DNA of 14,031 bases, taken from positions 1-14,031 of the forward strand of contig JAQUEZ010000158.1 in NCBI GenBank assembly GCA_028684915.1. The letters are read 5' to 3'. Below the pieces are notes generated by a model. That model searched no databases and was not told the origin of the DNA. It saw only the letters and a program-made list of their open reading frames with translations. The position numbers and the translations under genes were made by a program. Source of the stretch: Desulfobulbus sp. GTDB taxonomy: Bacteria > Desulfobacterota > Desulfobulbia > Desulfobulbales > Desulfobulbaceae. Shown here piece after piece: positions 1 to 7,264 of the stretch. Each line of letters opens with the position of its first letter. Positions within the stretch are counted from its first letter, which is position 1.

Positions 1-126
1 AACCCGCACGTCCGGTTCGACGAGGGGGCGCTGATGCCACCAGGAAATCTTCTGATATGGAATAGCCGCGTGCGGCAAAACATAATCGTTGGTTCTTGGT
101 GCTCTCATCAGCGCTCTACTCTACAC
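1..126 (+). ncRNA. Group II intron 3' end (partial: end of domain V and domain VI region)
   Basis: The window opens with the 3' half of what looks like a group II intron domain V: GCACGTCCGGTTCGACGAGG at 6-25 matches the usual domain V closing arm followed by a G-rich linker. The 5' half would lie before base 1. A perfect 9-bp stem follows, GCGCTGATG at 28-36 pairing with CATCAGCGC at 106-114. It encloses smaller hairpins, including GCCGC/GCGGC at 65-76. The segment closes with a pyrimidine-rich CTCTACTCTACAC that would end in the expected AC dinucleotide at 125-126. Bacterial group II introns carrying a reverse transcriptase commonly have this arrangement. No RT open reading frame is visible because the window starts too late. 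The exact 3' splice junction is inferred. Confidence 0.6.
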
Positions 127-138
127 CACTGATCAGCT

Positions 139-606
139 ATGACTCCTGCAATTAACGTTGCCCAAAAAAACAAAATAAAACACACTCTGCATGAGTTCGA
201 TCATGATCCCGCCACTGAATCCTATGGTACTGAGGCTGCTCAGAAGCTCGGTATACATGAGAAACAGGTGCTCAAAACCCTGGTCGTTACCGTGGATGGA
301 TATAACCTTGCGGTCGCATTGGTTCCGGTTTGTTGCATGCTCAATATGAAACTCATGGCTAAGGCGCTTGGTGCCAAAAAAGCTGCAATGGCCGAGAAGG
401 CGACTGTTGAAAGGGCAACAGGGTATGTTCTTGGTGGGGTTAGTCCTCTCGGACAGAAGAAACGTTTGCCGACGATTATTGACCAGTCGGCCCGGAATTT
501 CCAGACCATATATGTCAGTGCAGGCCGAAGGGGGTTGGAAATTGAACTGGCTCCTGAGGATTTACGACGACTTGTTAACGGCGCCTTTGCCGCAATCAGT
601 CAGTAA
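139..606 (+). CDS. ybaK: Cys-tRNA(Pro)/Cys-tRNA(Cys) deacylase, YbaK/EbsC family
   Basis: A 155-residue protein of normal family length. YbaK is a cytoplasmic trans-editing enzyme that hydrolyses cysteine mischarged onto tRNA(Pro) by prolyl-tRNA synthetase. Visible family signatures are the N-terminal TPAI start, the DPATESYGTEAAQKLG stretch, the conserved lysine K46 in QVLKTLVV (the functionally important Lys of characterised YbaK proteins), the GGVSPLGQKKRLPT block near residues 99-112, and GRRGLEIELAPEDL near the C-terminus. The start is the first in-frame ATG and gives an N-terminus aligned with the family. No good Shine-Dalgarno precedes it, and the putative group II intron ends only 12 nt upstream, so the native leader may have been displaced. 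It appears monocistronic: a 269-bp gap precedes the next gene. Confidence 0.95.
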   Translation: MTPAINVAQKNKIKHTLHEFDHDPATESYGTEAAQKLGIHEKQVLKTLVVTVDGYNLAVALVPVCCMLNMKLMAKALGAKKAAMAEKATVERATGYVLGGVSPLGQKKRLPTIIDQSARNFQTIYVSAGRRGLEIELAPEDLRRLVNGAFAAISQ

Positions 607-701
607 AGAAACCCTGTGGTCGTGCTTGAAGGATAAATAATCACTTCCCGCAAAGAAGACTTTTCCGGCTGCTAGGATAAAAATACGCATCGTTGAAGGC
701 G

Positions 702-774
702 TCGTAAAACCACTACACTTTGGATGTTTTTGTTTTAGCGTACCATCTCTTGGCGTGTGATGGACTTTTTACGA
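702..774. repeat. Imperfect inverted repeat in the ybaK/transporter intergenic gap (possible small dispersed element)
   Basis: TCGTAAAACCACTACAC at 702-718 is mirrored by GTGTGATGGACTTTTTACGA at 755-774. Both outer arms share TCGTAAAA and inner CCA/ACAC blocks, with a 3-nt gap and two mismatches. The 36-nt interior has no coding potential. The shape suits a small MITE-like or REP-like dispersed repeat. No second copy occurs in this window, so mobility is unproven. The remaining intergenic sequence, 607-701 and 775-875, shows nothing I recognise. Confidence 0.4.
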
Positions 775-875
775 ATCCCTCATCGTTACGATCTTTTGTT
801 AACGCATCATTTTCAGTGGACCAATGACCCGATTTTCGCAACACAGAGCATGCGATAATCACTGTGGAGGAAAAG

Positions 876-1700
876 ATGAAACCTTTTTTTGCCTGTTTTT
901 TGACGCTGGCCTGTTGTTTGTTTTTGAGTCTAGTACAGAATTCTGCCGCTGGCGAAATACAACGACAATTGAGTAGCGAATCCACTGTTGAACAGATCGT
1001 TCAACGGGGAACACTTCGTGTGGGTATGGATGTCTTTGTGCCCTGGGCAATGAAGGATAAAAAAGGGGAGCTGATTGGCCTTGAGATCGACGTGGCGAAG
1101 CAATTAGCCAAGGATATGGGGGTTAAGGTTCAGTTTGTACCCACCAAGTGGTCAGGTATTATTCCGGCCTTGATTGCAGGTAAATTTGACCTGATTATCG
1201 GGGGGATGACCGTGACCGCCGAACGTAATCTGAAGATAAACTTTACTGATCCTTATTACTATACTGGCCAGGGATTGTTGGCTAATAAGAAAATGAGCGA
1301 GGGGTGGAGCGTGGACGATTTCAACAAAACCGGTGTGACCTTGGCCGCCCGCCTTGGTTCAACGGCCGCTCTGGCTGCCAAAGAACGGTTTCCTTTGGCT
1401 ACATTGCGCCTGTTTGATGATGAGCCTTCAGCCGTCCAGGAGGTGCGCAATGGCCGGGTTAATGGCATGGTTGCTGGACAGCCCCTACCGGCTCAGAGCG
1501 CTGCCAATGCCCCCGAATTGCTGGTGGCTTATCCGGAGCAACTGCTGCGGGAGCCCATCAGCATGGGGTTGCGCAAGGGAGATGTGGACACACTCAATTT
1601 CCTCAACAACTGGATTGATGTGGTCCAGAGCAAGGGATGGATTGCCCAGCGTTATAACTATTGGTTTGGTTCCGCCCAGTGGCAGAATTTGGTGCAGTAA
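876..1700 (+). CDS. Amino-acid ABC transporter, periplasmic substrate-binding protein (family 3)
   Basis: Encodes 274 residues. ATG 876 is chosen over the in-frame GTG at 864 because GGAGG at 866-870 sits 5 nt before it and the ATG starts directly at a Sec signal peptide (MKPFFACFLTLACCLF..., likely cleaved around residue 25). Mature-domain signatures of SBP family 3 follow: RGTLRVGMDVFVPWAMKD near residues 44-61, the GLEIDVAKQLAKDMG block, GGMTVTAERN at 109-118 whose Thr and Arg normally hold the substrate alpha-carboxylate, and FTDPYYYTGQ. The protein would capture a polar or related amino acid in the periplasm and deliver it to the permease encoded 24 nt downstream. Substrate identity cannot be read from sequence. 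The nearest ATPase is not in the window. Confidence 0.93.
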   Translation: MKPFFACFLTLACCLFLSLVQNSAAGEIQRQLSSESTVEQIVQRGTLRVGMDVFVPWAMKDKKGELIGLEIDVAKQLAKDMGVKVQFVPTKWSGIIPALIAGKFDLIIGGMTVTAERNLKINFTDPYYYTGQGLLANKKMSEGWSVDDFNKTGVTLAARLGSTAALAAKERFPLATLRLFDDEPSAVQEVRNGRVNGMVAGQPLPAQSAANAPELLVAYPEQLLREPISMGLRKGDVDTLNFLNNWIDVVQSKGWIAQRYNYWFGSAQWQNLVQ

Positions 1701-1724
1701 GGGCAGGTTACCTTCGGGTTTATT

Positions 1725-2615
1725 GTGTTGAGTAGAAGGCGAATCATTCAGCCGCTGGACCTCTTCCTGCTGGTCTTACTACTTGCCGTCGCCGGATTTG
1801 CCCTCTATCGGATTACCCAAAGACTCAACTACACCTGGAACTGGGGTGTGTTACCCCAGTTTTTGTTTCGCTATGATGCAGAGCAGGGGCGATGGGTGAG
1901 CAATTATTTGATCCAGGGGCTGTTGACCACGATTCGGCTGAGTCTCTGGGCCGGTCTTCTGGCGCTGCCTTTTGGGCTTGTTCTTGCCTTAGCGCGAATC
2001 GGCAAGAGTTTGTACGGGCGTCTGCTCTCACGAACAGCCATAGAACTTCTGCGCAACCTGCCGCCACTGGTCATTATTTTCCTGTTCTATTTTTTTTTGG
2101 CGGATCAGTTGATTCCCGTGTTGCAACTGGATGAAATGGCGCAGGCGGCTTCTGTATCGACTCAGCATGTACTTTCGTTTTTGCTTGCGCCGCCCAGTCA
2201 GCTTTCCGCCTTTCTCTCTGCCCTGTTGACCTTGGCCGTGTTTGAGAGCGCCTACATGGCCGAGATTTTCCGTTCAGGGGTCGAATCCATCGAGCGTTCG
2301 CAGTGGGAGGCCGCTTTAGCACTGGGATTATCGCGAAGACAGTGTCTTTGGCATGTGATCCTCCCCCAGGCCTTCCGTCGCATTTTACCACCATTGGCAG
2401 GGCAAATGATTTCCCTCGTCAAGGACTCGGCTATTGTCTCGGTAATTTCCATCCAGGAATTAACCTATCAGGGCACCCAGCTGATGGCCTCGACCTATCT
2501 TACTATTGAGGTCTGGCTGACCGTGGCAGGCCTCTATTTTCTTCTAACCTTTCCTTGTTCTTGGGGCGTGGCGCTACTTGAGAGGCGACTCAATCGCCAG
2601 CAGCTCGGTTTTTAA
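1725..2615 (+). CDS. Amino-acid ABC transporter permease (HisM/GlnP type)
   Basis: A 296-residue inner-membrane protein with a GTG start. An N-terminal membrane segment (residues about 11-30) is followed by a polar insertion, then a typical permease core: NYLIQGLLTTIRLSL at 60-74, RNLPPLVIIFLFYF at 110-123, and the EAA loop EAALALGLSRRQCLWHVILP at 195-214 that docks the cytoplasmic ATPase. It starts 24 nt after the binding-protein stop, so the two probably form an operon. The ribosome-binding site is weak and GTG lies in a TTG/GTG-rich stretch, so the exact start is uncertain by a few codons. An ABC ATPase would be needed for function, yet none follows: the next gene is a protease. The ATPase is presumably encoded elsewhere or shared with another transporter. 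Confidence 0.92.
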   Translation: MLSRRRIIQPLDLFLLVLLLAVAGFALYRITQRLNYTWNWGVLPQFLFRYDAEQGRWVSNYLIQGLLTTIRLSLWAGLLALPFGLVLALARIGKSLYGRLLSRTAIELLRNLPPLVIIFLFYFFLADQLIPVLQLDEMAQAASVSTQHVLSFLLAPPSQLSAFLSALLTLAVFESAYMAEIFRSGVESIERSQWEAALALGLSRRQCLWHVILPQAFRRILPPLAGQMISLVKDSAIVSVISIQELTYQGTQLMASTYLTIEVWLTVAGLYFLLTFPCSWGVALLERRLNRQQLGF

Positions 2616-2726
2616 AAGAATTTTCTCACGGTTGCGACGGAACAGGGAACGCGTTACCATTATTATCGTCCATGGCGTTACCACCCATCCCCGGCAGTGG
2701 TCGTTGCCCAATTTTGGTACCCTTTT

Positions 2727-4148
2727 ATGGTAAGAAAAATATGTTTTGTTCGTTGTGCGGCCCTGTTGGCTTTAACCTCCTTCCTCATGCTGCCTCTGCA
2801 AGCTTTGGCGCTCACCATTGGTGAAGAAAGAAAAATAGGAGAACAACTGCTCTATTCCATGCGCAAAGAGTTGCCTATTCTTGATGATCCGGATATCAGC
2901 CAATATATCAATACACTGGGCAGCAAGGTATTAAAAACCGTTGGCCCCCAGTACTTTGATTACCGATTTTATGTGGTAAAGAGCAAACAGTTCAACGCCT
3001 TTGCCGCACCGGCTGGATTGGTGTTTTTTTACTCCGGCCTGATCGAAACAGTGAAAAATGAGGATCAGTTACTCAGCGTTCTTGCCCATGAGATCGGCCA
3101 TGTGGTCAGTCGCCATATAGCCCAGCGGATGGAAAAAAATACCGTCATAGGGGCAGCTTCTTTGCTTTTGGCAATAGCAGGTTTGGCTATTGGCGTGCCG
3201 GGACTTTCTCCTGGAATTATGATGGGCTCAATGGCTGCTGGTCAGGCGGCCAATCTCCAATACAGCCGTGAAGACGAGGAACAGGCGGACCGGCTCTCCT
3301 ACGGCTGGATGAAGCGGATGCATCGCAACCCCGAGGCCATGGAAGGGATGCTGCAATCCATGCGGCGAATTACCCGTTACAGAATCGGCGGCGATACGCC
3401 ACAATACCTGCTTACTCATCCCAACCCGGAAGTGCGTCTAGGGTATATCGAATCGATGCTTGAGGGTGACCGCCGCAAAGGAAAGCAACAATCCTTTGAA
3501 AAAACAGATAATTTTGATTTTATCCGTTTTAAATACCGGGTGCTGTTCCAGGCGATTGATCCCGAAAAGCTTAAAATTTATTGTATTACCTTATTAAACG
3601 CACAAGATGATCCAGAGCAGCAGATCATGGCCAATTTCGGTATGGCCCAGTTGGCCGCCGATGCGCGTGATTTTGATGGTGCGCTTACCTATTTGGACAA
3701 GGTCCAGGGGCACTATCCGAAGAAGAACATTCTCAATGTTGATCGTGCGGTGATCGTGCTGGAGAATGGCCGTTACGACGAGGCCCGTTTTTTGCTTGAG
3801 CGAGCAGTACGCCAAGACCCTAATGAGATGTACGGCCTCTACCAACTGGCCAAACTCGAATCCATGCGGGGGAACATCGGACGGGCGGAACAACTGCTTC
3901 AGCGATTGGCCGTGGTCATGCCTGAATATCCCCCACTCTATTTTGAATTGGGAAGGATTGAGGCAAACCGGGGAAGGGAAGGGATGGCCGGATTTTATCT
4001 CAGCAAGTACAATCTCTATCTTGGGAGAGTAAAGCTGGCCAAACAGTACCTTAGCTGGGCATCTAAGGATACCAGTCTCCAGGAAAAATACCGCAATGAG
4101 GCCAGGGCATTATTGGATAAACTTAAAGAACTTGAAAAAGGAATTTGA
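2727..4148 (+). CDS. Periplasmic M48-family zinc metalloprotease with TPR repeats (BepA/YfgC-like)
   Basis: Encodes 473 residues from ATG 2727, which directly opens a signal peptide (MVRKICFVRCAALLALTSFL..., cleavage near ALA at about residue 28). An in-frame GTG at 2697 adds ten residues without a better ribosome site, so I prefer 2727. The catalytic motif HEIGH lies at residues 121-125, the third zinc ligand is the Glu of SREDEEQAD near 184, and a later THPNPEVRLGYIE supplies the His corresponding to the regulatory His loop of BepA. A hydrophobic stretch rich in Gly/Met (residues about 140-170) separates the two zinc motifs. The C-terminal half (about 280-460) is alpha-helical with TPR-like units such as GRYDEARFLLERAVRQDPNE. 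In E. coli, BepA degrades or promotes assembly of outer-membrane proteins such as LptD. That role here is by analogy. The nikR start follows 6 nt after the stop. Confidence 0.92.
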   Translation: MVRKICFVRCAALLALTSFLMLPLQALALTIGEERKIGEQLLYSMRKELPILDDPDISQYINTLGSKVLKTVGPQYFDYRFYVVKSKQFNAFAAPAGLVFFYSGLIETVKNEDQLLSVLAHEIGHVVSRHIAQRMEKNTVIGAASLLLAIAGLAIGVPGLSPGIMMGSMAAGQAANLQYSREDEEQADRLSYGWMKRMHRNPEAMEGMLQSMRRITRYRIGGDTPQYLLTHPNPEVRLGYIESMLEGDRRKGKQQSFEKTDNFDFIRFKYRVLFQAIDPEKLKIYCITLLNAQDDPEQQIMANFGMAQLAADARDFDGALTYLDKVQGHYPKKNILNVDRAVIVLENGRYDEARFLLERAVRQDPNEMYGLYQLAKLESMRGNIGRAEQLLQRLAVVMPEYPPLYFELGRIEANRGREGMAGFYLSKYNLYLGRVKLAKQYLSWASKDTSLQEKYRNEARALLDKLKELEKGI

Positions 4149-4154
4149 CCGGCG

Positions 4155-4565
4155 ATGTTGAAACGATTTTCCATTTCATTGGATGAAAAGCTGCTTGATC
4201 AGTTCGACAATTATATTCACCCGCGTGGCTATTCCAACCGGTCGGAGGCCGTGCGTGATCTGATTCGAAAAGTGCTGGTGAACGAAGAGTGGGAGCAGGA
4301 TAGCGAGGTGGTGGGGGTTGTCAGTCTTGTCTATAATCACCACCAGCCGCAACTCCAGGAAAAAATTACCGAATTACAGCACGAATACCATCATGCCATC
4401 ACCTCTTCCACCCATGTGCACATGGATCACCATAACTGCCTGGAGGTGACGATTGTTAAGGGCAGGGCATCTCAGGTGCGGGAATTGGCCGAACAGTTGA
4501 TGGCCCTGCGAGGGGTGAAAGATGGCAACCTGGCCATGTCGAGCACCGGAGGCCATCTGCACTAG
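4155..4565 (+). CDS. nikR: Nickel-responsive transcriptional regulator NikR
   Basis: A 136-residue protein matching the family's usual length. Residues 1-45 form a ribbon-helix-helix DNA-binding domain (FSISLDEKLLDQFD, then GYSNRSEAVRDLIRKVL). Residues 50-136 form the ACT-like nickel-binding tetramerisation domain. All four square-planar Ni ligands are present at the same positions as in E. coli NikR: H76, H87 and H89 in THVHMD, and C95 in HNCLEV. It represses nickel-uptake genes when nickel is sufficient. No nickel transporter, hydrogenase or urease gene lies in the window, so its targets are elsewhere. It starts 6 nt after the protease stop and is probably co-transcribed with it. It ends 7 nt from the convergent regulator gene with no obvious hairpin between. 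Confidence 0.96.
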   Translation: MLKRFSISLDEKLLDQFDNYIHPRGYSNRSEAVRDLIRKVLVNEEWEQDSEVVGVVSLVYNHHQPQLQEKITELQHEYHHAITSSTHVHMDHHNCLEVTIVKGRASQVRELAEQLMALRGVKDGNLAMSSTGGHLH

Positions 4566-4572
4566 ATAGAGC

Positions 4573-5952
4573 TCACTCTTTCTTATGTTTTCGCCAGTTC
4601 TGGTGGGTGATACCGAATTTTTTGATTTTATAGTTCAGCGCCCTGGGACTGATACCCAGACACTTCGCTGCATCCTTCTGCACCCAGAGGTTTTCGGTCA
4701 GGGCTCGGAGAATCAACTCCTTTTCATGGACCTCCAGGGGCTCGGTTGCCTGAATCAGCGGGGTCATGGTTCGCCCCATTTCTGGGACATGCATTGAAGA
4801 GATGCTTATCTGGTCTGCATCCTCAAGGATGACTGCCCGTTCAATGGTGTTGGCCAGTTGACGAATGTTCCCCGGCCAGTCGTACCCCTGAATCAGGGCC
4901 AGCACCTCTTGGGAAAAGCTGTTGATGTTGGTTTTTTTGAGCGAAGTGGTCGATTTTTCAAGTAACTTCAGTGCAAGTGGCGGCAGGCATTTGGGCCGGT
5001 CTTTCAGTGAGGGCAGATGCACCGGGAGAACACTGATCCGGTAATAGAGGTCTTCGCGGAATTTGCCAAGCGTGATCAGTTCCTGCAGATCTTTGTTGGT
5101 GGCCGCGATAAGACGCACGTCAACTTTGATGGTTTTGTTGCCGCCGACCCGTTCAAAGGATTTGTCTTCCAGCACCCGCAGCAGTTTGGACTGAATTTCA
5201 AGGGAGATCTCACCGATCTCGTCTAAAAAGATGGTGCCGCCGTCGGCCTGTTCAAAGCGGCCAATGCGCTGCTTCTCCGCTCCGGTGAAGGAACCGCGTT
5301 CATGACCGAATAACTCCGATTCCAGGAGGGGTTCCGGTATGTTGGCACAATTGATTTTGATAAAAGGCCGGTCTCGACGTGGTGAATTATAATGCACGGT
5401 TCCGGAGAGAAAGCTTTTACCGGTTCCGGTGGCTCCGGTGAGCAGAATGGTGGCATCAGTGGCGGAAAATTTTTTCAGGCTTTTAATGATGGTCTTGAAA
5501 CTCTCGCTCTCGGCAATAATTCGATCAAAACTGTACACTATATCCTGGGTGCGGCGCAGATAGGCTAACTCATTTTCCTGACGTCGTTTTTCTAGGGCAT
5601 GGCGGACAGTACGTTTGATCCGGGCCACAGAGAGAGGAAAGTTAATCACATCGTAGATGATGGGCTCAAAAGCCTTGTCGATGTTGAGCAGTTCTTCCGA
5701 TTCACAGGTAAGGATGACAGGGGTCGAGGGCGTGTGTTCTTGGATTTTCTGCAACATGTGTTGCTTCCTGCCGTTTTCTGCCTGAAAGTTGAGCAAAATG
5801 ACGTCAAAAGGCCTGCGTCTGACCTCGTTTTGAAAATCGGTGGGATCGTTGTAGAAGCTCAGCTCAAAATTGGCGGCAAGGGCGGCTTCAATGCTCGATC
5901 TGTTTTCCGGCGAGCACTTGTACGCGAGAACTGTAGCTTTTTTATCTCCCAT
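4573..5952 (-). CDS. Sigma-54-dependent transcriptional regulator with degenerate receiver domain
   Basis: Encodes 459 residues in the NtrC layout. Residues 5-120 are receiver-like, but the phosphoacceptor Asp is replaced by Asn (N55 in DVILLNF), the N-terminal acidic pair is absent, and the conserved Lys before Pro is Phe (VINFPLS, 102-108). The central AAA+ domain (about 145-375) is intact: Walker A GATGTGKS at 173-180, the sigma-54 contact loop as GSFTGA at 220-225 (usual form GAFTGA), Walker B GGTIFLDEIGE at 238-248, REDLYYRISVLPV, and the arginine-bearing WPGNIRQL at 359-366. A C-terminal Fis-type helix-turn-helix (WVQKDAAKCLGISPRALNYK, 423-442) binds DNA. It should activate sigma-54 promoters without phosphorylation at the canonical site. 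AGAGG lies 7 nt before the ATG. No histidine kinase gene is adjacent and the target genes are not evident. Confidence 0.93.
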   Translation of the reverse strand: MGDKKATVLAYKCSPENRSSIEAALAANFELSFYNDPTDFQNEVRRRPFDVILLNFQAENGRKQHMLQKIQEHTPSTPVILTCESEELLNIDKAFEPIIYDVINFPLSVARIKRTVRHALEKRRQENELAYLRRTQDIVYSFDRIIAESESFKTIIKSLKKFSATDATILLTGATGTGKSFLSGTVHYNSPRRDRPFIKINCANIPEPLLESELFGHERGSFTGAEKQRIGRFEQADGGTIFLDEIGEISLEIQSKLLRVLEDKSFERVGGNKTIKVDVRLIAATNKDLQELITLGKFREDLYYRISVLPVHLPSLKDRPKCLPPLALKLLEKSTTSLKKTNINSFSQEVLALIQGYDWPGNIRQLANTIERAVILEDADQISISSMHVPEMGRTMTPLIQATEPLEVHEKELILRALTENLWVQKDAAKCLGISPRALNYKIKKFGITHQNWRKHKKE

Positions 5953-6060
5953 AGGCTAGCCTCTTAGTTTCGAATTCGTATTTTCAATCTCTATTTCGTA
6001 ATTATAAGCGAACCTTTCAGAAAAGCAATCGGAAGTTCTTTCGCATTTTTAGGGGAAAAC

Positions 6061-6543
6061 ATGCACGAGCAGGAAGAGGACCCGCAACTGACCGATTTTG
6101 ATCAGCAGATGATGCGGCGGGCCTTGGCACAGGCACGCTTGGCTGCTTCCATGGGCGAGGTTCCGGTGGGCGCGGTGGTGGTCGATGAACAGGGGCGAGT
6201 TCTTGCCGAGGCCAGGAATAACTGTATTGAGGCCTCAGATCCCTCAGGGCATGCGGAAATGTGGGCGCTTCGCAGGGCGGCCGCGAGCCTTGGCAACTAT
6301 CGCCTTCCAGGGGTAACCCTGTATGTTACTCTTGAGCCCTGCCCAATGTGCGCTGCACTGTTGGTGCATGCCCGCATCAATCGTCTGGTTTACGGTGCAA
6401 CCGACCCCAAGGGCGGCGCAATTGTCTCTAAATATCAGATTGGTAGCGATGGATTGTTGAATCACGGATTTAGCGTCACTGGTGGCCTCCTGGCTGAGGA
6501 ATGCGGCCAGGTCTTACGGGATTTTTTTCGAAGCCGCCGTTAA
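6061..6543 (+). CDS. tadA: tRNA-specific adenosine-34 deaminase TadA
   Basis: A 160-residue cytidine-deaminase-fold enzyme that converts A34 to inosine in tRNA-Arg(ACG), allowing one tRNA to read three Arg codons. The zinc site is complete: HAE at 64-66 (metal His and proton-shuttling Glu) and PCPMC at 93-97 (two metal Cys). Other family features are VPVGAVVVDEQGRVLAEARN, HARINRLVYGATDPKGGA and the C-terminal FFRSRR. AGGGG lies about 6 nt before the ATG. It is transcribed divergently from the sigma-54 regulator across a 108-bp gap, in which I see no confident promoter. The tRNA-Ser gene starts 87 nt after its stop. Confidence 0.95.
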   Translation: MHEQEEDPQLTDFDQQMMRRALAQARLAASMGEVPVGAVVVDEQGRVLAEARNNCIEASDPSGHAEMWALRRAAASLGNYRLPGVTLYVTLEPCPMCAALLVHARINRLVYGATDPKGGAIVSKYQIGSDGLLNHGFSVTGGLLAEECGQVLRDFFRSRR

Positions 6544-6550
6544 ATTTTTC

Positions 6551-6579
6551 TTGTAAAAAATTCGATCTCAGGATACAAA
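6551..6579 (+). promoter_or_regulatory. Possible sigma-70 promoter of tRNA-Ser
   Basis: TTGTAA at 6551-6556 and TACAAA at 6574-6579 are separated by exactly 17 bp. Each matches four of six consensus bases. A GC-rich GGGCTCC follows the -10, a discriminator type often seen at stable-RNA promoters. It lies about 50 nt before the mature tRNA. Assignment is by eye only. Confidence 0.35.
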
Positions 6580-6630
6580 GGGCTCCACGTTTGGTCGGAA
6601 CAACGACTGACGCTGTGAATTACCAAAAAT

Positions 6631-6716
6631 GGAGAGGTGACCGAGTGGTTTAAGGTGCACGCCTGGAACGCGTGTGTACGCGAGTACCGTGAGTTCGAAT
6701 CTCACCTTCTCCGCCA
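6631..6716 (+). tRNA. tRNA-Ser (anticodon GGA)
   Basis: A class II tRNA with an acceptor stem GGAGAGG (6631-6637) pairing with CTTCTCC, discriminator G6713 and a genome-encoded CCA at 6714-6716. The anticodon stem CACGC (6658-6662)/GCGTG (6670-6674) holds the loop CTGGAAC with anticodon GGA at 6665-6667, decoding UCC/UCU. A long variable arm and a TTCGAAT T-loop are present, as expected for serine. Confidence 0.96.
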
Positions 6717-6721
6717 TATAG

Positions 6722-6758
6722 AAAAATAAGCCCTTGGTTTTCAAGGGCTTATTTTTTG
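6722..6758 (+). terminator. Rho-independent terminator after tRNA-Ser
   Basis: A perfect 12-bp stem AATAAGCCCTTG (6725-6736)/CAAGGGCTTATT (6742-6753) with a 5-nt loop is followed by a T-run. The A-run on the 5' side makes it possibly bidirectional. It lies 5 nt after the CCA end. Confidence 0.9.
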
Positions 6759-6857
6759 TCTTCTCGTCTGTCCCTCATGAAATCCCTCTTAAGACTTCTA
6801 TTGCCATTCCTCCGATTAGAGGATTACCTCTTCAAAGGTTAACGGTGGTAGTCAGAA

Positions 6858-6906
6858 CCACCGGCAAAGCCGGTGGCTTGAAATCCTGCGAACCGCTCAA
6901 TGCGGT
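6858..6906 (+). repeat. Paired-hairpin repeat, copy 1
   Basis: Hairpin one is CCACCGGC-AAA-GCCGGTGG (6858-6876, perfect 8-bp stem). After a 15-nt spacer comes hairpin two, ACCGC-TCAAT-GCGGT (6892-6906). The same 19-15-15 nt architecture occurs in inverted orientation at 10945-10993. The first hairpin resembles IS200/IS605-type end structures and the CCACCG hairpin at the left end of the IS200-type element in this window, so it may be a REP-like repeat or a solo IS end. Arm 6843-6849 (CGGTGGT) can also pair with 6857-6863, giving an alternative fold. The rest of 6759-7153 holds no gene; part of it is presumably the left end of the IS1-like element that starts before 7154. Confidence 0.65.
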
Positions 6907-7264
6907 CTCTTGAAAAGATTATCTAACCACCAGATGGGCAGACCTCCCGACCTCGACACTTTCCAGTAATGCCTGAGAATTAAGTTAATTTGTTAAAATA
7001 ATTAAAAAAAATCTCTTGGGTATTCAGTGTGGCACTCAACTGGTTTACGGGTGCGGCGGATTTCGCGCGATGTCCCCATTTAGTTAACACAAAGTCATGA
7101 CCTGCATTACACTTTTGCCTCATCGAATTTAATTCTAAATTAGGAGGCAATCGATGGCTGAGCTTGATCAATGTTTCTGCCCCAACGAAAAATGTAAGGA
7201 TTTTGGTTTGCGCCATCAGGGCAACATCGCGATTCGCGGCAAGTATGGCAAGGCCAAGAGCCGA

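Noticed and set aside
240..509. Minus-strand open reading frame inside ybaK
   Set aside because: It lies wholly antisense to a clear ybaK gene and resembles nothing.
854..859. GATAAT as the -10 of the binding-protein gene
   Set aside because: No acceptable -35 lies 16-18 bp upstream, and the start site would fall on the ribosome-binding site.
6631..6716. tRNA-Ser as an integration site for the mobile region
   Set aside because: No direct repeat of the tRNA 3' end and no integrase gene were found, and the tRNA terminator is intact.
7031..7046. TGGCAC at 7031-7040 region as a sigma-54 -24 element
   Set aside because: The -12 element is not at the required spacing, and the site lies in the presumed left flank of an IS.
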